A DNA stretch of 64,000 nucleotides. It comes from Mesocentrotus franciscanus. Its lineage: Eukaryota; Echinodermata; Echinoidea; Camarodonta; Strongylocentrotidae. The DNA lies in NCBI GenBank assembly GCA_037976565.1, contig CP137680.1:25369403-25433402 (forward strand), read 5' to 3'. The translations under genes and the position numbers were made by a program. The notes below the pieces were generated by a model. It did not search any database. It saw nothing but the letters and a program-made list of their open reading frames with translations, and had not been told where the DNA came from. Shown piece by piece: positions 32,724-43,034 of the stretch. Every line of letters begins with the position of its first letter. Position 1 is the first letter of the stretch.

Positions 32724-34682
32724 TCATTTAGAGTGTGGGGAATTACCGAACAACCCTAAATGAATATCCATCCGATCGACAGATCTTAATTCCCTTAGCT
32801 CAAACTTGGCTATTACATTCTGCCATAACCTTTGAACATGTGCTCACTCCCAGAACAAGTGTAAATATGTTTCAATCTTTTGCTTAGAAAATGAGCACAA
32901 GTTATTTTCAACAAAGCCGAATCTCAATAAGTGTTCTCTAGTATATATATTGAATTTCTCTTAGTCTGTTTAATAACAAGAGTAACTTTCCTAGGCCTAC
33001 TAAATATCTTCTTATATACCTCATTTGAAAAATCTGAAAATCCCCGTCCATCGTAAATCTTCAAAACAAATAGATTGTGTAACTTCTCTATAAAATATTC
33101 ATAAACCTTCCTCGATAATAAATCTCTGAGGAGCTTCACAGTATCGTTTAACTGCATTAACATATTATCATACTCTTTTACATTCACTAAACTCCAGTTA
33201 TCCTTTTTTCCGCTTCTCAAAATGGCTTCCCCAATACTCCATATACGTAACAATTTTGTTTCCTTTTAACCCTAAATGTTGACAATGAGATATTGGCTGC
33301 ATGCTATTTTCAGCAAAATATCTTGAACTGAAATTATATTGCATTTAAACAAATCCTCATTAAAAGAAATCAAAGTATAGCTTTCGTCTCTTTGATTTTT
33401 CTCCGTATACAATAGTCTTTTCACCCACATTACACGTTGGGGTTTTTACAAACGAGTAAAAATTAGTCATTCGTAACCCCCTTCATTATAACCTTGATAC
33501 AATATCAATCTCTTAATTCGATCTTTCCCATTCCAAATAAATTCAAAACATATTTTCTGTATTTCCGATATGACCCACTTTGGAACCATTCGTGAAGCAA
33601 AAACGTATTTTAATTTACATAATGCATATGTTTTTAATAAATGAATTTGTCCAAACACCGTGAGATCCCTCTGTTTCCACCATCCGAGAAGTCTTTTAAT
33701 CTTGCTTAAAATCTCCTTATAATTCAACTCCTCTCTTATTCTGACGTCTAACGCAAAATACACTCTCAAAATCTTAATTTCTTTAACCAAATTCCCTAAG
33801 GGAAGTCTTCCTGATTTGTCTCTGTTTTCCCCCAATTTCATAATATTAGTTTTGTCCGCATCAAGCCGTAAACCACTTATTTTCTTAAATAACATAAAAA
33901 TCTTCTTTACTCTTTTTACAGATTCTTTATTTCTAACAAATATTGTCATATCGTCTGCATATAAAATTTGTATGACTTCAATTCCTTTAACATTAAAGCC
34001 TTTAATAACCTTAATTACCTCATCATTCTTCACTACTGTTGCCAATATTTCAATAGCAAGAATAAATATATAGGGCGAGAGTGGATCTCCTTGCCTGACA
34101 CCTCGCTTAATATCAAAATAAACAGTAGCAAAACTCCCATTCATAACACAGCTACTTATATTACTGAAAATAGTCTTTACCCACAAACAAAATGAGGGAC
34201 CGAACCCAAACATTTCTAAGACTCTAAAGAGGAAAGTATGAGATACGGAATCGAATGCTTTTTCAAAATCAACCGCAATCCAATAACTACAAGTTTTATC
34301 ATCTGACTCCTCATTAAAAAAACAGAACATATCATCAATTAAACGTACCGCTTCTCCAATATTACGAGTATTCATATAGCCCACCAGGTCTACGTGTATG
34401 ACTTCCTCAAGTACTCCCTTAATTCTTGTAGCTAACACCTTTGACACAAGTTTGTAATTGGCCTATAATTTGTTATGTTTCGAGGGTCTTTCCCTTCCTT
34501 CTCAATCAAAGTAATAACCCCTTGTTTTTTGTCATATGGATAAACTCCCCGTGTCATATCTTTCATTTAAAGCATATACCAAAACACTTCCGATATTTGA
34601 CCAAAACGTAATATATAATTCAACTGTAAGGCCATCATTCCCCGGAGACTTTTTTAATTTCATAGCCTTCAATACCTTTAAT
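32724..34682 (-). pseudogene. LINE ORF2, reverse transcriptase and C-terminal zinc-finger part (L1/Tx1-like)
   Basis: Third piece of a minus-strand LINE ORF2 whose first pieces are at 40042-40303 and 38518-39511. It starts in the RT fingers (KSPGNDGL), then NYRPITNL, then after a one-base shift near 34447 a long open stretch to 33467: VGYMNTRNIGEAVRLI, W-I-A-V-D-F-E-K-A-F-D (metal-binding Asp), RGVRQGDPLSPYIFILAIEI and the catalytic Y-A-D-D box, followed by thumb and connection. A further shift leads to 33253-32924, and the frame then continues to a C-S-F-x(8)-ETYLHLFWE motif, a relic of a CxxC...HxxxxC finger. The style (VRQGDPLSPYIF, YADD) is L1/Tx1. Several frameshifts and stops make it inactive. 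The end at 32724 abuts the GAGTAAA repeat. Confidence 0.9.
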
Positions 34683-34930
34683 GCCCGGATTACATGTGCC
34701 CCGGGCGCCGTACGATAAATTGGTCTACGATTTTTCGTGCGATTTTTAGGGCATCGTAGGAGGCTTCGGACTACGATGTTTGTGTTTACATTATCTACGA
34801 ACATCGTGCAATTTCTTGTATTGGCCCTCGGGGGCAGGCCGGGGCTAATCCGTACAGAGGCTGCTTGGAGATTGTACGGAAATCGTGCAATTGCAGTACA
34901 GTAGCCGTGCAGTCTCCGCAGCCTTGTTAC

Positions 34931-35106
34931 ACCCACAAATGTAATAACGCCCACAAATGTAATAACACTTTACCCACAAATGTAATAACACTTTACCCAC
35001 AAATGTAATAATTTCACCCACAAATGTAATAACCACTTTACCCACAAATGTAATAATTTTGAATCACCCACAAATGTAATAATGACTTTACCCACAAATG
35101 TAATAA
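34931..35106. repeat. Iteron array, 8 copies of ACCCACAAATGTAATAA (left)
   Basis: Identical 15-bp cores (CCCACAAATGTAATA) separated by short variable linkers (CG, CACTTTA, TTTCA, CCACTTTA, TTTTGAATCA, TGACTTTA). Linker order is mirrored in the right array. The core resembles the element's own terminus (GGATTACATTTG), so both may be bound by the same protein. Confidence 0.9.
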
Positions 35107-35139
35107 ATTTGAAGGGATATTTTGTCGAATTTGTTCAAA

Positions 35140-36000
35140 ACTAAAACCCTGTAATAAAGCATGGGTACAGCGCGCAGTCTTTACTCCAGACCCGGTTATT
35201 TCAAAATTTCAAAATCTTCAAAACTAAGACCCCATAATCCTTTTCCTGTGGAATAACATGAGAATCGACCGTAGTCTTTCCTCCAGACCCGGTCATTTCA
35301 AAAATAAAAACAATAAAAACAAAACAAAAATTCAAATCTAAGACCCAACAATCCTCCAAACTAAGACCCTGTAATAAAGCATGGGTTTAGAGCGTTGTCT
35401 TTACTCCACACCCGGTTATTTCAAAAATAAAATGAACAAAACAAAACAAAACATTAACTTTAAAACTAAGGCTCCACCATCTTCCAAACTATAAGACCCT
35501 GTGATAAAGCATGGGTTTAGAGCGTAGTCTTTACTCCAGACCCGTTTAATTAAAAAAAAATCTTCAAAACTAAGACCCCATCATCTTATTCATGTGGAAT
35601 AACATGAGTATTGAACATAGTCTTTCCTCTAGACCCGGTTATTCAAAAGTAAAAAAAAACAAACAAAAACTTTTAAACTAAGACCCCACCATCTTCCAAA
35701 CTAAGACCCGGTAATAAAGCATGGGTTTAGAGCGTAGTTTTTCTTCCAGACCCGGTTATTTCAAAAATAAAAATCAATAAAAAACAAAACAAAAATTCAA
35801 ATCTAAGACCCAACAATCCTCCAAACTAAGACCCTGTAATAAAGCATGGGTTTAGAGCGTTGTCTTTACTCCACACCCGGTTATTTCAAAAATAAAATAA
35901 AACAAAACAAAACAAAACATTAACTTTAAAACTAAGGCTCCACCATCTTCCAAACTATAAGACCCTGTGATAAAGTATGGGGTTTTCTTTTGAAATAACC
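35140..36000. repeat. ~115-bp tandem repeats, left arm
   Basis: About seven units, each with CTAAGACCC, 'TAATAAAGCATGGGTTTAGA', GTAGTCTTTACTCCAGACCC and GGTTATTTCAAAA. GGTTATTTC-type landmarks occur near 35190, 35287, 35411, 35540, 35634, 35750 and 35876. Confidence 0.9.
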
Positions 36001-36034
36001 GGGTCTGGAGGAAAGACTACGCTCTATACCCATG

Positions 36035-36943
36035 AAACATCATCACTCCTACGGGAAACGCAAACTCTAGTATCGAAAACATTTGTTTGCTACTTGAACA
36101 ACAGAACTAATGAATCTATTCTTCATCGTATAAGAATGGGGAACTTAGGGTTAAATGAAAATCTATTTGAGTTGAATCAACATGAGACCGGATATTGTTC
36201 ATACTGTGAGCACGAAAAAGAAACAGTAAAACATTTCTTATGCAAGTGCCCGCTCTTCCTTATAGAGAGAGCCATGCTTATCACAGAATCTGGTATAGAA
36301 AACGTAAATGCAATCCCAATTCTCCTGAATTCCACAGATACTAATCACCAACAGGCTCTGGTCAACTTCGTATCTAGAACTAAAGGGTACACTTGTACCC
36401 CTACTAACCACGTTGCACCGCACATAATTACTTGAGCCCAAGATGTTCGCTTTTTTTATAGTGAGTAATGCATGAAGAAGAAGAAGAGGGAAGAAAGAAA
36501 GAAAAAAAAGGAAAAAAAAAAAAAAGAGGAAAGATTACGGCCTATATTAACCATTAGAATCTTCATGCATAATTATGTTCTGTTATTTACTGGTTTTCGG
36601 AAAAATTTTTGAAGCCAAATGAGGTGGAGACGACTAGACTTATTGGTGGACGTCGGAGGGCCTAGGCTCAGCACTAGGCTGAGTTGAGAAACTTGTCACA
36701 ACGTACCGTGTCCGGGTTGGTCCTTGGACGTCCTATACAGCCGATGAGCCTTTTGCTCGCCAGCCACTGACCGCTTCAACAATAAATAAAATGTATAACT
36801 TTTAAGAAACCAATTTAAGAAAATCCATATACTAAAAAAAGTATATCTAATCTGGAAGGAAAAAAATCCTAACAGAAGAGGCGTAAATATTCACTCTTGA
36901 ATGATAAACGCCTATAAACCAAAACAACAACAACAACAACAAC
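36035..36943 (+). mobile_element. 5'-truncated LINE 3' fragment with zinc-finger C-terminus and (CAA)n tail
   Basis: Inserted into a '...CCCATG|TTATTCCAC...' phrase that is intact in neighbouring units (about 37270), so both junctions are visible; at most one base is duplicated. The coding part (to a stop at 36435) reads TNESILHRIRMGNLGLN and then C-x2-C...ET-V-K-H-F-L-C-K-C-P, the CCHC finger at the end of many LINE proteins after the RNase H region. An A-rich 3' UTR follows, ending in (CAA)n at 36921-36943. The first ~20 codons of the ORF starting at 35977 belong to the host repeat, not to the LINE. Confidence 0.8.
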
Positions 36944-36959
36944 GTTATTCCACAGGAAT

Positions 36960-37860
36960 GAGATGGTGAGGTCTTAGTTTGAAGATTTTTTTTTTAAAAT
37001 AACCGAGTCTGAAGTAAAGACTACGCTCTAATCCCATGCTTTATTACCCGGTCTTAATTTGGAAGATGGAGGGGTCTTAGTTTAAAAGGTTTTTTTTTTT
37101 TTTTTAACTTTTGAATAACCGGGTCTGGAGGAAAGACTACGCTCAATACTCATGTTCTTCCACAGGAATAAGATGATGGGGTCTTAGTTTTGAAGATGGT
37201 GGGGTCTTAGTTTAAAAGTTTGTTATTGTTTTTTATTTTTGAAATAACCGGGTCTGGAGGAAAGACTATACTCTATACCCATGTTATTCCACAGGAATGA
37301 GAGGTGAGGTCTTAGTTTGAAGATTTTTTTTTTTTTTTAAATAACCGAGTCTGAAGTAAAGACTACGCTCTTATCCCATGCTTTATTACCCGGTCTTAAT
37401 TTGGAAGATGGAGGGGTCTTAGTTTAAAAGGATTTTTTTGTTGTTTTGTTTTGTTTTTTGTTTTTTTTCAACTTTTGAATAACCGGGTCTGGAGGAAAGA
37501 CTACGCTCAATACTCATGATATTCCACATGAATAAGATGATGGGGTCTTAGTTTTGAAGATTTTAAAAAAGTTTTGAAATAACCGGGTGTGGGGTAAAGA
37601 CAACGCTCTAAACCCATGCTTTATTACAGGGTCTTAGTTTGGAGGATTGTTGGGTCTTAGATTTGAATTTTTTGTTTTGTTTTTTATTGTTTTTATTTTT
37701 GAAATGACCGGGTCTGGAGGAAAGACTACGGTCGATTCTCATGTTATTCCACAGGAAAAGGATTATGGGGTCTTAGTTTTGAAGATTTTTGAAATTTTTG
37801 AAATAACCGGGTCTGGAGTAAAGACTGCGCGCTGTACCCATGCTTTATTACAGGGTTTTA
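36960..37860. repeat. ~115-bp tandem repeats, right arm (inverted)
   Basis: Reverse complement of the left-arm repeats: AATAACCGGGTCTGGAGGAA and AAAGACTACGCTC recur near 37000, 37117, 37246, 37344, 37480, 37580, 37705 and 37806, separated by A/T homopolymer runs. Confidence 0.9.
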
Positions 37861-37896
37861 GTTTTGAACAAATTCGACAAAATATCCCTTCAAATT

Positions 37897-38107
37897 TATT
37901 ACATTTGTGGGTAAAGTCATTATTACATTTGTGGGTGATTCAAAATTATTACATTTGTGGGTAAAGTGGTTATTACATTTGTGGGTGAAATTATTACATT
38001 TGTGGGTAAAGTGTTATTACATTTGTGGGTGTTATAACATTTGTGGGTAAAGTGTTATTACATTTGTGGGCGTTATTACATTTGTGGGCGTTATTACATT
38101 TGTGGGT
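37897..38107. repeat. Iteron array, 10 copies of TTATTACATTTGTGGGT (right)
   Basis: Inverse of the left array with two extra copies; one copy is altered (ATAACATTTGTGGG). The regular spacer alternation is the same as on the left. Confidence 0.9.
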
Positions 38108-38517
38108 GTAACAAGCCTCCGCATGCAAATCGTACTAAGCCCGTGCAGCTTCCGTGCAGAGGTTGCGCGAGAAGGCGCGGTGACTGTGCAGCCGCCGTGC
38201 CGTTTTTGAGCGTTTATTTGGCCCCCATGTTCAGCGAAAAATCGTGCGATTGCTGCACGATCAGCACGAGGCCTCCGCGCGATGCCCGTGTGGGGATCGT
38301 GCAATGCCACATACGACATGTCTCCGGGCTACGGGCTTACGATTTTTCAAATTTGTATAACTTCCCGCGAAACTAACTCTTAGACGCCGTGGAGCCCGTG
38401 AATCCGTACGAATATCTCACGGCCGCCTCCTGCCTCCGCACGGAGGCCGCACGGAAAAGGGGATACGGGCAGGATACGGGCTCCGTAGACTAATCGCAGG
38501 CCAAATGTAATCCAGGC

Positions 38518-39511
38518 ATGAGCACTCATCTTTTGTTATTTTACCTTCACATGCTTTACTTCCATCTTCACTTAATTTTTTAACATATTTGAAAAACAAA
38601 TTGTCCGTGTCCTCATTAAAAACACTTAACTTTTCCTCATTTAAATTTGTATAAAACTTTCTAATCATCGTTAAAATTATGTTCCTATAATTTACAACAC
38701 TTTCATTCTCATCATACAATTCCCTTACCACGGTTTTCTTCTTATTTTACTTTAGCAGTTGCTCGAAATACTCCTTGTTCTTTTCCCCTTCCTCGTACCA
38801 CGCAGCTCGTGACTTAATCTTTAGTCTTTCTATAGACTCTTCATGCAATTTCTTTAATTGATTTTTTTTCTCCTTCTTTTCCTCTGTTTCTTTAATGTTG
38901 TTTCTTTTAATCAAATTGATTTCATTTACCTTACCTTCCAAAAACTGTTTTATCTGAACAAAGACTATTATTAGAGTTTCCAATATGACCTTCCATGCAT
39001 AACATTTTTCTTTACAAACTTAACCCCCATAATAATTCCGGCATGATCAGGAGTGATCGACGGCATAATTTCGCAAGTAGATACAGCTTGTTCCACTTGA
39101 TTTAAAATAAACCAATAGTCTAACCGACTCTGAACCAGTGGCGTCTTTTGCCTTAACGTGTACTGCTTTAAATCCGGATTACTTTTCCTCCATACGTCAT
39201 ACCATTCTAATTTCCTCAAAAACATCTCTAAATTATTTACAAAGGTTGATCTAACTACTAACGTAGCTCCCATGTATTATCCATTTTTTCATCAAAAATA
39301 ACATTAAAGTCTCCTCCTAGAATAATCGAATATTTTAAAGAGTCCAAAGTTGAAATACAAGAGTCTATTTTTTCCAAGAGAGTTTTTTGTTGCTGAATAT
39401 ATCCCCTTGTTGGGAAGTAAACATTCCCTGTTAAGAGCCTACTATCCCAAATTAAACCTTTTAATAAAATAAAACGACCATCCACATCTTTGACCACCTC
39501 CTCCACTTTAA
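38518..39511 (-). pseudogene. LINE ORF2, endonuclease C-terminal half and linker
   Basis: Second piece of the L1/Tx1-like ORF2. From 39506: GLIWDSRLL...VYFPTRGY, then the G-G-D-F-N-V metal-site motif of APE-type endonucleases. An overlapping frame from 39273 gives W-Y-D-V-W-R, QSRLDYWF and the terminal T-P-D-H-A motif, where SDH is usual, so Ser is replaced. From 38983 a Lys/Glu-rich linker runs to SRAAWYEEGEKNKEYFEQLL. The next frame gives ENESVVNYRNI...CEGKITKDEC and stops at the 3.8-kb insertion. Three frame changes are present. Joined to the flanking pieces, it accounts for a complete ORF2. Confidence 0.88.
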
Positions 39512-40041
39512 AGATACTATGCCTCTGTTGCAGCCAATATCAAATTCTGTAGAACTTTGCAGGAATTATGAATATGTCATGTATGTCCTATCTGTGAAAT
39601 TTAAACGTTAGCAGTGTCCTAATATTCAAATTATGCAAGGAAACCCGTTTACTTGCTAGACTTCACTGTCAGACACTATTGAGTGACTGACTGGCTTTTT
39701 TTCTTCTTTTGTAATAACATACATAAAATGAGCTGTAAAGGGTACATGAGCATTTGTCTACATCAATAACCCACTTCTTGTAATGGCCAAAATTAAACTG
39801 ATTGAATCTTTGCGCAGCACAAAACGTACAACCATTCGGTACAATGGTCTGAAAATCAGACTATTACTTACTGACTTGTTAGCACTTAAGTCGATTCGAC
39901 AACTAATAGTCGTTATTTTCCCACTTAAAGACATTTTCAAGCCCCCTTTTTTTAGGGAAGTTCTAAATTAGTATTATCTTTCAAATGCCGTTGGAATTTA
40001 ACCTTTTCATTTTTGGGGCCTGCAAATGGGACATAGTACCT
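39512..40041. mobile_element. TTAA-flanked MITE, copy 2 (in LINE endonuclease)
   Basis: 530 bp, TTAA at 39508-39511 and 40042-40045. Ends AGATACTATG and, inverted, AGGTACTATGTCCC. Treating one TTAA as the target restores the endonuclease frame across the site (ISIYL-K-VEEVV). The family's minus-strand small ORF is present (starting near 39934) but has lost one A and shifts frame. Confidence 0.92.
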
Positions 40042-40303
40042 TTAAGGTAAATGCTGATCATCTTTTCCGAGTTGATAAAAGCAAATAGAAGAAGAACTCC
40101 TCTACTTTGATTTGACCCATGACAAAAGTACATTGGCCCTTCCCAATCCTTTCTCCACGTCAACTCAATATCTTGTGTACTGTATGTTTCTTGCAACATT
40201 ACTACATCCCCTTCCTTCCTTTTAATCCAATTAAAAATAGTTAATCGTTTAGTCCTATCCTTCAACCTCTTACATTTACCGAAATAAAATTCACACTATC
40301 CAT
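40042..40303 (-). pseudogene. LINE ORF2, start of endonuclease
   Basis: ATG at 40303 opens MDSVNFISVNVRG, the usual APE endonuclease N-terminus (N in the metal site). After a one-base shift the frame gives IFNWIK, V-V-M-L-Q-E-T-Y-S-T (catalytic Glu) and CHGSNQSRGV, and stops at the TTAA element. This marks the true start of ORF2, so the LINE copy is not 5'-truncated within ORF2. Confidence 0.88.
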
Positions 40304-40560
40304 GGATTTTCTTTTCTATCTATACACGTACTTAAACAAAAAAGCAGTAAGAATTTATTATCAGTTGTAAAGTTTCCATGAAATTATGAACATCTATTAG
40401 CCTCAAAATGAAAAACAAACAGTTTTAATTCATGCATACCAATTTGTAACTCGTGAGTATAGGCAGGAACAGACACCCCCTAATGCACAAATATACCACA
40501 ACATAGACAGCATACTAACACACTCACCCAGAACAAGTCATTATCATTCATCTAACATTT
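40304..40560. other. Inter-ORF segment of the LINE, noncoding
   Basis: No gene seen; AT-rich. Confidence 0.4.
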
Positions 40561-40844
40561 AGAGGTGTTGTGGCGTAGTGGATAAGTCGGACTGAGGATC
40601 ACAGGGTCCGCGGTTCGAGTCCCGCCGCGGCACTAATGTCCTTTGGCAAGACATTAATCTACACTTGCCACGTCCTCTCCACCCAGGTGTTAAAATGGGT
40701 ACCGGTAGGAAGGAATTCCTTGAATGCTGTGAGCGCCGAAATCGGCAGCCTAGCATAGCCGGGTAATGTTGGAGCGCCTTGAGGACCTTGCAAGGTCGAT
40801 ACGTGCGCTATATAAGAAACCAATACTATTATTATTATTATTAT
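40561..40844 (+). mobile_element. tRNA-derived SINE (third family)
   Basis: The head at about 40562-40635 has A box TGGCGTAGTGGATAAG and B box GGTTCGAGTCCCG. The body includes GCCTTGAGGACCTTGCAAGG, the tail-proximal motif is GTGCGCTATATAAG, and it ends in (ATT)n. This organisation is typical of invertebrate tRNA-SINEs. Confidence 0.88.
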
Positions 40845-40845
40845 A

Positions 40846-40984
40846 GCTACGGTCACAAAGGTTCGTACGAACGATTATTTCGTACGAATCCCCCTGTTTT
40901 TCCATTGTCTTCCCGAATTTCCATTGTCTGAAAATCGTTCGTACGGCGTTCGTAGCAGTTCGTAATAGCATTTGTGACCGAGGC
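40846..40984. mobile_element. 139-bp MITE with CGGTCACAAA ends
   Basis: The left end GCTACGGTCACAAAGGTTCG is mirrored by CATTTGTGACCGAGGC at the right. Interior palindromic words TTCGTACGAACG and CGTTCGTACG. It is contiguous with the SINE tail, so it probably inserted at the (ATT)n tail or vice versa. No clear duplication. Confidence 0.8.
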
Positions 40985-41229
40985 TTAACACAGTTCTTCA
41001 GTACACCCTCCGACCCCGATCATGGCTCTGAACTAAAAACCCAACCCATCCCTCCCCACTATGCACCTCATAATACATAATTCCTCCCGGGTTAACTTGT
41101 GTTCTTGTTCCTCCTTTGTGTCTTCTTCTCCTCTCCCGCCAAATCCTTTATTTGTTTTCTTAATATTATTCCCCCTGAGACACCCTAAAAGCGGCAAGCG
41201 ACTGAATAGGGAGAGAGAGAGAAAAAAAA

Positions 41230-42560
41230 AAAGATGTTGAGCGCAGTACCCTTCTAAGCATAATCAGCGAATCTTCCCGCCCTGTATTCTCTAAAACAAT
41301 TATACAATTGCAACCACTCATCCCTTACTGCATTTTTTTTGTAATACAGAAAGGATCACGACCACAAAGAATCCTCATATACGCAATCATGTACTGGAGG
41401 TTCCCGCCCTATCTGTTCAAATATAATTGAATCAAATTCCCTAACTTCCATACATTTAAGGGTCATCAGGTACTGGAGGTTCCCGCCCTATCTGTTAAAA
41501 AACTCATTATTCCTATACAATTGAATACACTTCAGGGTCATCACCCGAGAGCCTTCATCTATCCTCTCCCAAGACTCTCTAACTTGTCTATTATACGAAA
41601 ATACTTTTAAATTCTTAAATGAACACTCCTCAATTAACAAAAACAAAATTAATACAACAATAGGGATTTCAATAGAGGGGACCCCACCAGATATATTGAT
41701 AGACCTGTCTTGTCTAAAACAAATATACAATTGCAATTAGTACCAGACTTCAATGCATTCAAGGGTGGTAAACGCTCATCCCTTATTGCACTTCGTAATA
41801 CAGAAGGGGTCACGAACCACAAAGAAATCTCAGCATGCACATTCGCAATCATGCAATAATGTACTGCGAATGTGCATGCTCCAATAGACTTCAGGGTCAT
41901 CATATCCTCTTTCAAGGCTCTCTTACTTGTCTATTATAAGAAAGCACCTTTAAATTCTTCATTGAACACTCCTTTAAAAAAAAATAATAATAATACAATA
42001 CGGATTCCAATAGGGAGGACCCCAACATATACAACTGCAATTAGTTCTAGACTTCATGCATTCAAGGGTAGCACCCACAAAGATAAAAGCAACCACTCGT
42101 CCCTTATTGCATTATTTTGTCTAATACATTAGGGGTCACGACCACTAAAAAGTCCTCATACGCAATCAGGTACTGGAGGTTCCCGCCCTATCTGTTCAAA
42201 AACTCATTATCCCTATATAATTGAATCAAATTCCTAAACTTCAATACACTTCAGGGTCATGACCCGAGAGCCTTCATCTTTCCTCTCTCAAGACGCTCTA
42301 ACGTGTCTTTTATAAGAAAACACCTATGAATTCTTCATTGAAAGTCCTCAATTAACCAATAGTGAGACAGTATAAATTATAATACCATAGGGATTAAAAT
42401 AGACCTGTATTCTTTAAATCATGAACTGGAGGTTTATAGAGAGCACCCCGACTGATACATTAATAGACTTGTATTGTCTAAAACAAATATACCATTGCAA
42501 CCAGTTACAGACCTCAATGCATTCAAGGGTTACGTAGTACCCTCAACATTTTTTTTTAAT
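41230..42560. repeat. ~400-bp tandem repeat, 3-4 diverged copies
   Basis: Blocks near 41310, 41770, 42100 and 42420 share 'CTCATCCCTTA(C/T)TGCA', GGGGTCACGACCAC, TACTGGAGGTTCCCGCCCTA (also repeated at 41391 and 41470), CTTCAGGGTCATCA and CTTCATTGAA. It lies between LINE ORF1 and ORF2. Copy 2 contains a short hairpin (AGCATGCACATTCGCA / TGCGAATGTGCATGCT) near 41831-41880. Confidence 0.8.
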
Positions 42561-43034
42561 ACAGAAATTCTTTCTCTCAGCCCCCTATTTATATATTGAA
42601 ATTCCTCAAAATCAAAACCTTTCCTGCCTTCATTCACTATGGAACCAATGAGTTCACAAGTTCAAGATCTTGTTTCCATGACAAATAACAATGTTGTTTA
42701 CACATTCAATATTTCGATATCAGTATTAAATTTCAAAATTCTTTGTTTTCATAGAATAGAAAATAAGAATAATTTCTCTGATTCTTCCTAAAGTCGTAAA
42801 TATTCCATACAGTCATAAAAAAAAACAAAGTAAAAAAAAAACACTTACATACACTGACACTGCATCTTTAAAACGGCCTTTTTTCTGTGATATGTTTATA
42901 AAATACTAACGAAAAGTCGATTCACCTTATAAAATAAGCATTCCTTATACAAATAATCATTTTAAATATCCCTATATTTTCTTTCGTTATCGTTATAATT
43001 ATAGATCGAAGCAATAGCCAATGAGTTCCAAAGT
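42561..43034. other. AT-rich spacer, no gene
   Basis: No supported feature other than short A runs. An AATGAGTTC(A/C)(A/C)AAGTTCAAGATC phrase recurs at about 42648 and 43020, so it may be another repeat boundary. Confidence 0.4.

Larger units (their letters stand above)
34683..38517. mobile_element. 3.8-kb inverted-repeat element inserted in LINE ORF2
   Basis: Termini: left GCCCGGATTACATGTGCCCC; the right end inverted reads GCCTGGATTACATTTGGCC. It splits the RT frame between an ...ITKDEC motif (38518 side) and the fingers. AT flanks at 34681-34682 and 38518-38519 are compatible with a 2-bp duplication, and removal keeps the frame. Layout: GC-rich end (34683-34930), iteron array (34931-35106), ~115-bp repeats pointing inward, centre, the same repeats inverted, iteron array (37897-38107), GC-rich end (38108-38517). 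No transposase of its own is seen; the only coding sequence is a LINE scrap that landed in the centre. Superfamily unknown. Confidence 0.85.

Noticed and set aside
34931..35106. Regularly spaced identical short repeats resembling a CRISPR array
   Set aside because: Spacers are only 2-10 bp and themselves recur, the array is mirrored at 37897-38107 inside an inverted-repeat element, and the context is eukaryotic.
35977..36034. ATG of the 152-codon ORF as a true start
   Set aside because: The first codons come from the host repeat (the CCGGGTCTGGAGGAAAG unit); the LINE sequence starts at about 36035.
40562..40635. Functional tRNA gene on the plus strand
   Set aside because: tRNA-like head of a SINE, with poor pairing in the acceptor and anticodon stems.
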